64,000 nt of DNA from positions 124,001-188,000 of the forward strand of contig CAWFPR010000006.1 of assembly GCA_963817635.1 (NCBI GenBank). The letters run 5' to 3'. The notes beneath the pieces were generated by a model. That model had not been told where the DNA came from. It saw only the letters and a list, made by a program, of their open reading frames with translations, and did no database searches. Shown here piece by piece: positions 1 to 8,577 of the stretch; position 1 is the stretch's first letter, and each line of letters opens with the position of its first letter. The position numbers were made by a program, and so were the translations under genes. Source of the stretch: CAWFPR01 sp963817635. GTDB lineage: Bacteria > Acidobacteriota > Vicinamibacteria > Vicinamibacterales > 2-12-FULL-66-21.

Positions 1-1
1 C

Positions 2-388
2 TATCTGTTCGAGCGCGACAAGATCTACGCGTACGTGAACCTCGACGACAACGAACTGTTCATCTACCAGCGGCTGTACGAGCTGCTCGCCCAGGACGTG
101 CCGTCGCCGGATCTGGTCATTTACCTCCAGGCCCCAACCGACGTCGTCCGCCGGCGGCTCCGCGAGCGCGAGCGCGCCAACCCCGACATGGCGTCGATCG
201 GCGAGGCGTACATCCGCGAGCTGAACGAGGCGTACAACCACTTCTTCTTCCACTACAACGCCACGCCGCTCCTGGTGGTCGAAACCTCGCGGTTCGACCT
301 CTCGTGGGGTGAGGAGGCGCTGGCGGACCTCGAACGCCAGCTGCGCAGCATGGGCAAAGGCACGCGCTACTACGTGCCCAGAACCTGA
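2..388 (+). CDS. Deoxynucleoside kinase family protein, C-terminal part (5' truncated by window edge)
   Basis: The frame is open from base 2, so the N-terminus with its P-loop lies outside the window. The 128 visible residues contain a Leu-Ile/Val-Tyr-Leu core strand (DLVIYLQAP) followed by the Arg-rich lid (VVRRRLRERER), then a helical stretch with YIRELNEAYNHFFF. This is typical of the dCK/dGK-type deoxynucleoside kinases, which phosphorylate deoxynucleosides with ATP in the salvage pathway. Substrate preference (dA/dG or other) cannot be read from this part. The stop codon is followed within a few bases by a repeat-filled gap leading to accD. Confidence 0.8.
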   Translation, partial: YLFERDKIYAYVNLDDNELFIYQRLYELLAQDVPSPDLVIYLQAPTDVVRRRLRERERANPDMASIGEAYIRELNEAYNHFFFHYNATPLLVVETSRFDLSWGEEALADLERQLRSMGKGTRYYVPRT

Positions 389-390
389 CC

Positions 391-668
391 ACTGCAGATT
401 GCAGATTGCAGAGTGCCGATTGACGGAATGCCGATTGACGGATTGCCGATTGACGGATTGCACGGATTGGCGATTGACGCGATTGACGGATTGACGATTG
501 GGTCCCGCCTCATCAAGGTCTGCGACCGGGACAGCCGAATCACAGCCGGCAGCCGAAACGCACGCCGCTCGCCACATTGTCGGGTTGGCCTCCCCAATCG
601 GCAATCTCCAATCGGCAATCTCCAATCGGCAATTCGTCAATCTGCAGTCTGCAATCTGCAATCTGCAA
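391..668. repeat. Intergenic repeat locus with inverted arms (GATTG/CAATC family), copy 1
   Basis: This 300-base gap between the kinase and accD has no credible gene. It starts with direct copies of a GCAGATT heptamer (391-412), then three tandem copies of a 15-mer TGCCGATTGACGGAW (414-458) and degenerate GATTGACG units to about 501. After a unique spacer of about 85 bases the complement appears: three tandem 14-mers CCAATCGGCAATCT (594-635) and a TCTGCAA heptamer array (640-668). A 19-mer at 394-412 is the exact reverse complement of sequence in 640-668, so the transcript could fold into a long imperfect hairpin. A related locus lies at 41756-41920. Confidence 0.85.
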
Positions 669-686
669 TGAGGTATGCTCCTTCCT

Positions 687-1607
687 ATGGCCTGGTTCAA
701 GAAGGAGCGCAAGCCAATCGAGCCTCAGCCCGACAAGAGCCGTGTGCCTGAGGGGTTGTGGGTCAAGTGTCCGTCGTGCGGGCACATCATCTACAACAAG
801 GACCTGGCGACCAGCCTGAGCGTCTGCACGAAGTGCGCGCATCACTTCCGGTTGACCGCAGCCGACCGCTTGCGGACGCTGTTCGACGGGGAATGGACCG
901 AGCACGACAGCGGCCTGACGTCCATCGATCCGCTCCAGTTCACCGACACGAAGCCGTATCGCACACGTCTCGAGTCGAGCATGGCCTCGACGGGGCTCAA
1001 GGATGCGGTAATCACGGCCACCGGGCGGATTGCCGGAATCGAGTGCATCGTCGCGGCCATGGAGTACGGGTTCATCGGCGGCAGTATGGGCGTGGTGGTC
1101 GGCGAGAAGATCACGCGGGCGATCGAAATGGCGATCGCGCGGCGGCTGCCGGTGCTGATCGTGTCCTGTTCGGGCGGCGCCCGGATGATGGAGGGCACCC
1201 TCTCGCTGATGCAGATGGCCAAGATCAGCGCGGCGCTCGCGCGCCTGGATCGCGCGAAGCTGCCCTACATCTCGATTCTCACCGACCCGACGACCGGCGG
1301 GGTGACCGCCAGTTTCGCCATGCTGGGCGATCTGAACGTCGCCGAGCCGAAGGCGCTCATCGGCTTCGCCGGCCCGCGCGTCATCGAGCAGACGATCCGG
1401 CAGAAGCTGCCCGACGGATTCCAGCGCAGCGAGTTCCTCGCGGAGCACGGGATGATCGACGTCGTGGTCGATCGGCGCGAGCTGAAGAACCTCCTCGCCC
1501 GCGTCCTCCGGTTCGGCGGGGCGGGCCTGCCCCGGACCAGCGGTGAACAGGCCACGGCCCCGGCGCGGACGGATGGGCCTCCGGCCGACACCGTCCAGCC
1601 CCAGTGA
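687..1607 (+). CDS. accD: Acetyl-CoA carboxylase carboxyltransferase subunit beta
   Basis: AccD pairs with AccA to transfer the carboxyl group from carboxybiotin to acetyl-CoA, making malonyl-CoA for fatty acid synthesis. The 306-residue product opens with MAWFKK, then a four-Cys zinc finger (C28, C31, C47, C50, as C-x2-C-x15-C-x2-C), then a crotonase-fold carboxyltransferase domain with the SCSGGARM segment and the GGVTASFA segment near residues 160-215. An upstream in-frame ATG at 675 exists, but the conserved AccD N-terminus begins at 687. The stop overlaps the folC GTG (GTGA), so translation is probably coupled. No accA is present in the window. Confidence 0.96.
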   Translation: MAWFKKERKPIEPQPDKSRVPEGLWVKCPSCGHIIYNKDLATSLSVCTKCAHHFRLTAADRLRTLFDGEWTEHDSGLTSIDPLQFTDTKPYRTRLESSMASTGLKDAVITATGRIAGIECIVAAMEYGFIGGSMGVVVGEKITRAIEMAIARRLPVLIVSCSGGARMMEGTLSLMQMAKISAALARLDRAKLPYISILTDPTTGGVTASFAMLGDLNVAEPKALIGFAGPRVIEQTIRQKLPDGFQRSEFLAEHGMIDVVVDRRELKNLLARVLRFGGAGLPRTSGEQATAPARTDGPPADTVQPQ

Positions 1608-2878
1608 TCGGCGACCCGCTCGACTTCCTCTTCGGTCTCGAACGTCTCGGGATGAAGTTCGGCCTCGAGAACATCGCAAGGCTGTGCGAGGCCCTGGGCA
1701 ATCCGCAGGAGCGTTTCCGCTCGATCCTCGTGGCGGGCACGAACGGAAAAGGTTCGGTCACCGTGATGACCGACCGTGCGCTCGGTGCGGCGGGATATCG
1801 CAGCGCGCGCTACACGTCGCCGCACCTGGTGCGCATCGAAGAACGTTTCACGATCGGCGGCACGGACGTGACGCCGGCCGCGCTGCGCGACGTCGCGGCT
1901 GACGTGGGCGAGGTGGTGCAGCAGCTCGTGGCGCGAGACGGCCTCGAGGCGCTGCCGACCTTCTTCGAGTGCACCACGGCCATCGCCTTCGAACTGTTCC
2001 GGCGCGCGGACGTCGAGATCGCGGTCCTCGAAGTGGGACTCGGCGGCCGGCTCGACGCGACCAACGTGGTGACGCCGGTGGCCACCGCCATTACCTCGAT
2101 CGACTACGACCACCAGGCCCAGCTCGGCGACTCGCTCGAGGCGATCGCCTTCGAGAAGGCCGGCATCGTCAAGCCGGGGATTCCCGTAATCTGCGGGCCC
2201 CTGCCGCCGCCGGCCGACGCGGTAGTGATGGAGGTCTGCTCGGCGCGCGGCGCGCGGATCGTGCGCGCGATCGAGCGCGTCAGGATCGACGAACGCGCCG
2301 GATCGCTGACCATCGCGACGCCCTCCCGTACCCTTGACAACGTGCGGCTGGCGCTTCGAGGCGCCCACCAGCGCGACAACGCCGCGGTGGCGGTCGCCCT
2401 GCTCGAAGCGCTGGGAGAGACAGGGTTCCCCGTCCCCGACACCGCGCTGCGCGCGGGCCTCGAGCAGGCGCGATGGCCGGCGCGCCTCGAACTCTTCAGC
2501 TGGCGCGGCGTGGAGGTTCTGCTGGATGCCGCGCACAATCCGGCCGGTGCGCGCGCGCTGGCGGCCTACCTCGGCGAGATCGGCTGGACCGGCGTGACGC
2601 TCGTCTTCGGTGCGATGCGCGACAAGGACGTGGCCGGCATGCTGCGGCCCGTGCTGCCCTGCTGCGCCCGGGTCATCTGCACGACGGCGCCGAATGCGCG
2701 CGCCCTCCCGGCAGATGAACTCGCGGCGCTCGCGACGCGTCTGGCGAAACGGGCCGCGCAGGTCGAGGCCGTAGCGGATCCGGCCGACGCGCTCGAGCGC
2801 GCCCGGGCCCACGGCGGGCGCATCGTCGGGGCGGGATCCATCTTTCTGATCGGCCCCCTGCGTGATATTCTTCGCTGA
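1604..2878 (+). CDS. folC: Bifunctional folylpolyglutamate / dihydrofolate synthase
   Basis: The 424-residue FolC adds L-glutamate to dihydropteroate and/or tetrahydrofolate using ATP. The Mur-ligase-type P-loop AGTNGKGS is at about residues 43-50, followed by the TSPHL loop, the central-domain segment EVGLGGRLDATN, and the C-terminal glutamate-ligase domain with DAAHNPAGA. The GTG start overlaps the accD stop by four bases. The accD-folC pairing is common in bacteria. The GTG is the only start that fits the overlap and the conserved N-terminus GDPLDFLF. Confidence 0.96.
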   Translation: MIGDPLDFLFGLERLGMKFGLENIARLCEALGNPQERFRSILVAGTNGKGSVTVMTDRALGAAGYRSARYTSPHLVRIEERFTIGGTDVTPAALRDVAADVGEVVQQLVARDGLEALPTFFECTTAIAFELFRRADVEIAVLEVGLGGRLDATNVVTPVATAITSIDYDHQAQLGDSLEAIAFEKAGIVKPGIPVICGPLPPPADAVVMEVCSARGARIVRAIERVRIDERAGSLTIATPSRTLDNVRLALRGAHQRDNAAVAVALLEALGETGFPVPDTALRAGLEQARWPARLELFSWRGVEVLLDAAHNPAGARALAAYLGEIGWTGVTLVFGAMRDKDVAGMLRPVLPCCARVICTTAPNARALPADELAALATRLAKRAAQVEAVADPADALERARAHGGRIVGAGSIFLIGPLRDILR

Positions 2879-2908
2879 TTCCGCTAGGGAATCACCCACA
2901 GACACCGC

Positions 2909-5224
2909 ATGGTCCGCTTCTGCGTCCTTCTGTTCTGCCTCGTCGCCGTCGAGTGGTTGGCCGCTCCGGCCGTTGCGCGCGCGCAGGAGAATCTCGCCGG
3001 GTGCAAGCTCTACGAGCTGACCACGCTCACGGTGAAGGTCGTGGACGAGAAGATCGACGGAAAAGACGAACAGCACTCGATTCTCGACGGCACCGCGAAC
3101 GCGCCGGTCCAGATCAACTGCGACGACGTCCAGTTCTTCGCCGACCACATGGAGTACTTCCGCTACTCGGGGCGCGTCACCGCTCGTGGCAACGTGCTCT
3201 TCGTCTCGAATGACACGCGCATCTCAGCCGAGCGGATGGAGTTCAACACGACGACCCGCACGGGCACGTTCTACGTCGCGCACGGCACGACGACGCTGCG
3301 CCAGAAGGTGGATCCCGGGCTGTTCGGCGGCCAGGAGCCCGATGCGTACTTCTACGGGGACGAACTGCACAAGCTCGGACCGAAGACGTACAAGATCGTG
3401 CGGGGCGGCTTCACGACCTGCGTCCAGCCGACGCCGCGCTGGGAAATGGTGTCGAGCTCCATCACGATGACGCTCGACGATCACGCCCTCCTCAAGAACG
3501 CCGTGCTGAAGGTGAAGGGCGTGCCGCTCATGTACCTCCCGATCATGTACTACCCGATCCAGGAGGACGACCGCGCGAGCGGATTCCTGCTGCCGGTCTA
3601 CGGCAGCTCGACGGTCCGAGGCCAGACCATCAGCAACTTCTTCTTCTGGGCCATCAGCCGGAGCCAGGACGCCACGCTCTATCACGACTGGTTCTCGAAG
3701 ACGGGCCAGGGCTACGGCGGTGAGTATCGCTACATGCTTGCGCCCGGCTCGTCGGGAAGCTCGCGCGTGTATCTCGTGAACGAGCACGAAGCGACCTACA
3801 CGAACGCCGCCGGGGCACCGGCCACCACCCCGGCGAAGAAGAGCTACAACATCACGGGAAGCGGCTCGCAGCGGCTGCCCGCGGGGCTGCAGGCGCGCGG
3901 CAATGTCGATTACTTCTCGAGCATCACGACGCAGCAGCGGTATCAGCAGAACGTCTACCAGGCCACGAACCGGAACCGGCGGTTTGGCGGGAACCTGACG
4001 GGCAACTGGGGCGCGTATTCGCTCAGCGCGACCGCCGACCGCAACGACACGTTCTACGGCGAGGACACGATCATCACGAACGGCTCGCTGCCCCGCATTT
4101 CGTTCAACCGCGGCGAGCGGCCGATCGCCGGCGCGCCGCTCTATTTCGGCGTCACGAGCGAATTCGCCAGCATCCTTCGCAGCACCACCGTCGGTGACGT
4201 GCGCCAGTCCGACCAGGGGCTGACCAGGATGGATGTGAATCCGACGCTCCGGATCCCGTTCACGAAATGGCCGTTCCTCAGCGTCAACTCCTCGATCGGC
4301 TGGCGCGGCACGTACTGGACCGACAGCCTCGTCAACGGCGTGCAGGTGCCGGAGAGCATCACCCGGCAGTATTTCGACTTCCAGTCGCGGATCACCGGCC
4401 CGGTGTTCAACAAGATCTTCAACCCGAAGGACAGCACGGGCACCAAGTTGAAGCACGTCATCGAGCCGTCGGTGACGCTTCAGCGCACGACGTCGATCGA
4501 CAACTTCGCGCAGATCGTCCAGCTCGAGGGTCCCGACTTCGTGGTCGGCAGCGTCACGCGCGTCAGCTACGGACTGACCAACCGCCTGTATGCGAAGAAG
4601 GCCACGTCGCGCGAGGTACTGAGCGCTGCGCTGACGCAGAGTTACTACACGGACGCGCGCGCCTCGCAGTACGATCGCCAGTACCAGAGCAGTTTCAGCG
4701 GCACGGCTCCCACGCACTACTCGCCCGTGGCGCTCGTGGTGCGCGCCGCCCCCCTGGAACGGCTCCAGGCGAACTTCCGCACGGAGTGGGATCCGACGGT
4801 CCACACGCTGCGCACTCTCGCCGCCAACGGCAGCTTCAGCGCGAGCGCCTGGCTGCGGGCATCGGCCGGGTGGAGTCAGCGGCGCTACATACCGGACCTG
4901 CCCGGCTTCAACAACAAGGATCAGGCCACCAACTATCTGAACGCGGATGCCACGCTCCGCGGGATGGGCAACCGCGTCGGCGGCAGCTACTCGTTCAACT
5001 ACGACCTGCGCACCGACGCGTTCCTCCAGCAGCGGATCGTCGCCTTCTACAACACGCAGTGCTGCGGCGTCGGTGTCGAGTACCAGACCTGGAACTACGC
5101 GGGCAGCCTCGTCGGCGTCACGGTGCCGAAGGACCGCCGGTTCAACCTGTCGTTCACCCTGGCGGGCATCGGCACCTTCTCGAACCTGCTCGGCGCGTTC
5201 GGGGGCGGCGGGACGACGCGATGA
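2909..5224 (+). CDS. lptD: LPS-assembly protein LptD (OstA/Imp)
   Basis: The 771-residue protein begins with a Sec signal peptide ending about AVARAQ (residue 26). It continues with an OstA/LptA-type beta-jellyroll built of repeated strands (roughly residues 60-160, for example YSGRVTARGNVLF and DTRISAERMEF) and then a long aromatic-rich beta-barrel domain, the outer-membrane pore that inserts lipopolysaccharide into the outer leaflet. Family LptD proteins partner with the lipoprotein LptE, which is not in the window. Its presence is the best local evidence for an outer membrane with LPS-like lipids. It ends with a glycine-rich tail just before rmlB. Confidence 0.9.
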   Translation: MVRFCVLLFCLVAVEWLAAPAVARAQENLAGCKLYELTTLTVKVVDEKIDGKDEQHSILDGTANAPVQINCDDVQFFADHMEYFRYSGRVTARGNVLFVSNDTRISAERMEFNTTTRTGTFYVAHGTTTLRQKVDPGLFGGQEPDAYFYGDELHKLGPKTYKIVRGGFTTCVQPTPRWEMVSSSITMTLDDHALLKNAVLKVKGVPLMYLPIMYYPIQEDDRASGFLLPVYGSSTVRGQTISNFFFWAISRSQDATLYHDWFSKTGQGYGGEYRYMLAPGSSGSSRVYLVNEHEATYTNAAGAPATTPAKKSYNITGSGSQRLPAGLQARGNVDYFSSITTQQRYQQNVYQATNRNRRFGGNLTGNWGAYSLSATADRNDTFYGEDTIITNGSLPRISFNRGERPIAGAPLYFGVTSEFASILRSTTVGDVRQSDQGLTRMDVNPTLRIPFTKWPFLSVNSSIGWRGTYWTDSLVNGVQVPESITRQYFDFQSRITGPVFNKIFNPKDSTGTKLKHVIEPSVTLQRTTSIDNFAQIVQLEGPDFVVGSVTRVSYGLTNRLYAKKATSREVLSAALTQSYYTDARASQYDRQYQSSFSGTAPTHYSPVALVVRAAPLERLQANFRTEWDPTVHTLRTLAANGSFSASAWLRASAGWSQRRYIPDLPGFNNKDQATNYLNADATLRGMGNRVGGSYSFNYDLRTDAFLQQRIVAFYNTQCCGVGVEYQTWNYAGSLVGVTVPKDRRFNLSFTLAGIGTFSNLLGAFGGGGTTR

Positions 5225-5245
5225 ACGAAAGAACAATGACACGCC

Positions 5246-6262
5246 ATGGTTAAAGTACTCGTCACCGGCGGCGCCGGCTTCATCGGCTCCAACTATGTCC
5301 GTCACGCGCTCACCACCCACCGCGACTGGGAGGTGACGACTCTCGACAAGCTGACGTACGCGGGCCGGCTGGAAAATTTGAAGGACGTCATGGACAGTCC
5401 GCGGCACTCCTTCATCAAGGGAGACGTCGCGGACCCTGGGGTCGCCGGACCGCTCGTCATGGAATCCAACATCGTGGTCCACTTCGCCGCCGAGACCCAC
5501 GTGGATCGTTCGATCCTGGATGCCGGGGAATTCATCACGACCGACGTCTACGGCACGTTCGTGCTCCTCGAGGCGGCGCGCCAGGCGCCCGACCTGCGCC
5601 GGTTCGTGCAGGTCTCCACCGACGAGGTCTACGGGAGCGTGGCCGACGGATCGAGCCGCGAAACCGACGAGCTGAGGCCGCGCAATCCGTATTCGGCGAG
5701 CAAGGCGGGCGCCGATCGTCTCGCCTACAGCTACTGGGCCACGTTCAACGTGCCGGTGGTGATCACGCGCGCGTCGAACAACTACGGCCCGAACCAGTTT
5801 CCCGAGAAGGTGATTCCGCTCTTCATCACCAACGCCATCGACGACATCCCGGTGCCGCTGTACGGCGACGGCCTGAACGAACGCGACTGGCTCCACGTGG
5901 CGGACCACTGCCGCGCGCTCGACGTCGTCATCGACAAGGGCGTGGCGGGAGAGGTCTACAACGTGGGCGGCGGGAACCATGTGCGCAACATCGACCTGAC
6001 CCACAAGATCCTGGAACTCATCGGCAAGCCGCAGTCCCTGATCCGCCCCGTCGCCGATCGACTCGGGCACGATCGCCGCTACTCGCTCGACACCTCGAAG
6101 CTGGAGGCGCTCGGGTGGACCCCGCGCGTCCACTTCGAGCTGGGCCTGCTCGAAACGGTGAGCTGGTACCGGCAGAACGAATGGTGGTGGCGCCCCATCA
6201 AGGAGGGCGACCCCCAGTTTCGCGCCTACTACGAGTCGCAATACCGCGACCGCAACCCCTGA
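5246..6262 (+). CDS. rfbB: dTDP-glucose 4,6-dehydratase
   Basis: RmlB/RfbB converts dTDP-glucose to dTDP-4-keto-6-deoxyglucose, the first committed step to dTDP-L-rhamnose and related sugars. The 338-residue extended SDR has the NAD-binding GGAGFIG at residues 8-14, the TDEVYG active-site segment (Thr-Asp-Glu triad, about residues 128-133) and the catalytic Y-x3-K in NPYSASKAG. It sits between lptD and a second sugar-nucleotide SDR, which suggests synthesis of surface polysaccharide or LPS sugars. RmlA, C and D are not in the window. Confidence 0.95.
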   Translation: MVKVLVTGGAGFIGSNYVRHALTTHRDWEVTTLDKLTYAGRLENLKDVMDSPRHSFIKGDVADPGVAGPLVMESNIVVHFAAETHVDRSILDAGEFITTDVYGTFVLLEAARQAPDLRRFVQVSTDEVYGSVADGSSRETDELRPRNPYSASKAGADRLAYSYWATFNVPVVITRASNNYGPNQFPEKVIPLFITNAIDDIPVPLYGDGLNERDWLHVADHCRALDVVIDKGVAGEVYNVGGGNHVRNIDLTHKILELIGKPQSLIRPVADRLGHDRRYSLDTSKLEALGWTPRVHFELGLLETVSWYRQNEWWWRPIKEGDPQFRAYYESQYRDRNP

Positions 6263-6270
6263 GATCACGC

Positions 6271-7228
6271 GTGGCTGGCCTGCCCCTGGTCACCGGCGCG
6301 TCCGGATTCGCCGGCAGCCATCTCGTCGACCACCTGCTCGCCGATGCGGCCGCGGTCGCCGCCTGGGGCAACGCCGCGGGCCGAGGCGCCGGGCGGCCGG
6401 ATCCGCGCGTGCGATGGGCGGCGGTCGACCTGCTCGATCGCGAGGCCGTCGCCGACGCGGTCGGCACGCTCCAGCCGTCGGCCATCTATCACTGCGCCGG
6501 CAGCGCGCACGTCGGCGAGTCGTTCAACAATCCAGCCCGCGCGCTGCGCGTCAACGTCCTGGGCACTCACTACCTGCTCGACGGCGCCAGACGGGCGGGC
6601 CTCACCTGCCGCGTGCTCGTCGTCGGGTCCGCCATGGTGTACCGCGCCGCAGGACAGCGCGATCGACGAGGACTCCCCGATTGGCCCGTCGAGCCCGTAC
6701 GGCATCAGCAAGCTCGGGCAGGAGATGCTGGCCCTGCGGACGGCGGACATGCCGGTGCTGCTCGCTCGGCCGTTCAACCACGCAGGCCCGGGTCAGTCAC
6801 CGTCCTACGTCACGTCGAGTCTCGCGCAGCAGATTGCCGAAATCGAAGCGGGGCGGCGCGAGCCGATTCTGCGGGTCGGCAACCTCGAGTCGCGCCGCGA
6901 CATCACCGATGTCCGGGACACCGTGCGCGCCTACCGCCTGTTGATCGAGCGGGGTGTGCCGCGGCGTCCCTACAACGTGTGCAGCGGCCGCGCCTACCTG
7001 GTCGCGGACCTGCTCCAACAGCTGCTGGCGCTGTCGCACCGGCCGATCACCGTCGAACCGGATCCGTCGCGTCTGCGCCCGAGCGACACTCCCCTCATCC
7101 TCGGCGACTGCGCGCGCATCGAGCGCGAGACCGGATGGACGCCCCGAGTGTCGATGGCGGAAACGCTCAGGGATCTGCTCGACTACTGGCGCCGGCGGAC
7201 CACGAGCGGCGACGCGGCCCACGCATGA
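6271..7228 (+). CDS. NAD-dependent epimerase/dehydratase (GDP-4-keto-6-deoxymannose reductase-like SDR), frameshifted
   Basis: Reading across one extra base gives a 318-residue extended SDR with TGASGFAGS (nucleotide binding), a YHCAGSAHVGESF segment and catalytic YGISK. The C-terminal half (ARPFNHAGPGQ, RRDITDVRDTVRAY) matches the GDP-mannose dehydratase/Rmd group, which makes or reduces GDP-4-keto-6-deoxymannose. The exact substrate is unsure. The frame changes at 6642-6643, directly after GTAC: removing one C restores ...VVGSAMVY then APQDSAIDEDSP. The GTG start at 6271 follows rfbB by 8 bases, and the stop overlaps the next ATG as ATGA. Confidence 0.82.
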
Positions 7229-8577
7229 CGGCGACGCCGCGCTTCTCCGAGAACCGGCGGCAGATCCTGCACATGGCGATGGGCAGCTTCGCCCTGCTGC
7301 TCCGGTTCCTCAGCTGGTGGGAGGCAGCCGCGCTCGCCGGTCTCGCGCTGGCGTTCAACGTGTTCGCACTGCCCCGCATCGCCGGCCCGCACGTCTTCCG
7401 CCGCGGGGAGGACGCGCGGCGCTTCACCTCGGGCATCGTCCTCTACCCGGCGGCGGTGCTGCTGCTCATCTGCGTGCTTCCGGGCCGTCCGGACATCGTG
7501 GCTGCCGCGTGGGGCGTTCTCGCGGTGGGCGACGGCATCGCGACACTGGCCGGACGATACGTGGCTGGCCCCAGGATTCCATGGAATCGCGAGAAGTCCG
7601 TCGCGGGAACGAGCGCGTTCGTGGTGTGCGGCGCGGCGGCGGGCGTCTTTCTGTGCTGGTGGTGTGCGCCGGTGGTGGCGCCTCCGGCGTACGGCTGGTT
7701 CATCATCGCGGCGCCGTGCCTCGCCGCGCTGGCCGCGGCCGCCGTCGAAACCATTCCGATCAGGCTCGACGACAACCTCACGGTGTCATTCACCGCGGCG
7801 GCGGTGATGTGGTGGCTCTCGCTCGTGAGCGAAGATGCGGTAGTCACGGCGACCGCGGCCGCGATCCCCGTGCTGCCGCTGGCGATCGCCGTCAACGCGG
7901 CGGTGGCGGCAGCCGGCTACGTCGCGCGCACCGTGTCCCGTCCTGGCGCGTTCGCCGGCGCGATCCTCGGCATCGCCGTGACCGTGACAGCCGGGTGGGG
8001 AGGCTGGAGTCTGCTCGTCGCTACCTTCGCTGGTGCGGTGATCGCGTCGCGGCTCGGACTTCGTCGCAAGACGCTGCTCGGCATCGCCGAGGCGCGCGGC
8101 GGCCGCCGCGGCGCAGGCAACGCCGTCGCCAACACGGGCGTCGCCACCGCTGCCGCGATTCTGGCGGTAACGAGCGATGCGGCCGGACCGGCGATGGTTG
8201 CCTTCGTCGCCGCCCTGGCGTCCGGGGGCAGCGATACGATCGCCAGCGAAATCGGGAAGGCGTGGGGCCGGCGAACATTGCTCTTTCCGTCGTTGCGTCA
8301 CGTGCCGCCCGGCACATCCGGGGCGTTTTCGCTCGAGGGGACGGCGGCGGGGCTGATGGGCGCCTTCGTCCTCGGGAGCCTCGGTGTTGCGCTCGGGCTG
8401 ACCCCGGCGTCCGCGCTGCTCCCGATCGTGGCCGGCGCCACCGTGGGGTCCTTTGCGGAGAGCGCCATGGGTGCCACACTCGAAGGGCCCGGCTTCGTCA
8501 ACAACGACGTGCTGAATTTCCTGAACACCGCCATCGCGGCGGCCGTTGCCGTGCTGCTGGCAGGGGTGGTGTCATGA
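7225..8577 (+). CDS. Two-domain membrane prenol kinase candidate (VTE5-like polyprenol kinase fused to DUF92/VTE6-like)
   Basis: The 450-residue protein is almost entirely transmembrane. The first half (about residues 5-200) carries hallmarks of the dolichol/phytol kinase family: RRQILHMAMG near the start, GDGIATLAGR, and a Lys-Ser motif in NREKSVAGTSA. The second half (about 215-450) is a DUF92 domain with ASGGSDTIASEIGKAWG, GTSGAFSLEGT, SFAESAMGATLEG and a terminal NNDVLNFLNT. In plants and cyanobacteria these two families are phytol kinase (VTE5) and phytyl-phosphate kinase (VTE6), acting in sequence to make prenyl diphosphate. Here they are one polypeptide, coupled by ATGA overlaps to the upstream SDR and the downstream UbiA gene. 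The biochemical role is inferred from family. Confidence 0.78.
   Translation: MTATPRFSENRRQILHMAMGSFALLLRFLSWWEAAALAGLALAFNVFALPRIAGPHVFRRGEDARRFTSGIVLYPAAVLLLICVLPGRPDIVAAAWGVLAVGDGIATLAGRYVAGPRIPWNREKSVAGTSAFVVCGAAAGVFLCWWCAPVVAPPAYGWFIIAAPCLAALAAAAVETIPIRLDDNLTVSFTAAAVMWWLSLVSEDAVVTATAAAIPVLPLAIAVNAAVAAAGYVARTVSRPGAFAGAILGIAVTVTAGWGGWSLLVATFAGAVIASRLGLRRKTLLGIAEARGGRRGAGNAVANTGVATAAAILAVTSDAAGPAMVAFVAALASGGSDTIASEIGKAWGRRTLLFPSLRHVPPGTSGAFSLEGTAAGLMGAFVLGSLGVALGLTPASALLPIVAGATVGSFAESAMGATLEGPGFVNNDVLNFLNTAIAAAVAVLLAGVVS

Noticed and set aside
3224..6268. Very long frames on the opposite strand of known genes (for example 3224-6268, 47672-50677, 60068-62257, 29563-31077)
   Set aside because: They mirror the codon structure of lptD/rfbB, ftsZ/ftsA, ftsI and lepA in GC-rich DNA, have Arg/Ala/Gly-rich composition and no recognisable motif.
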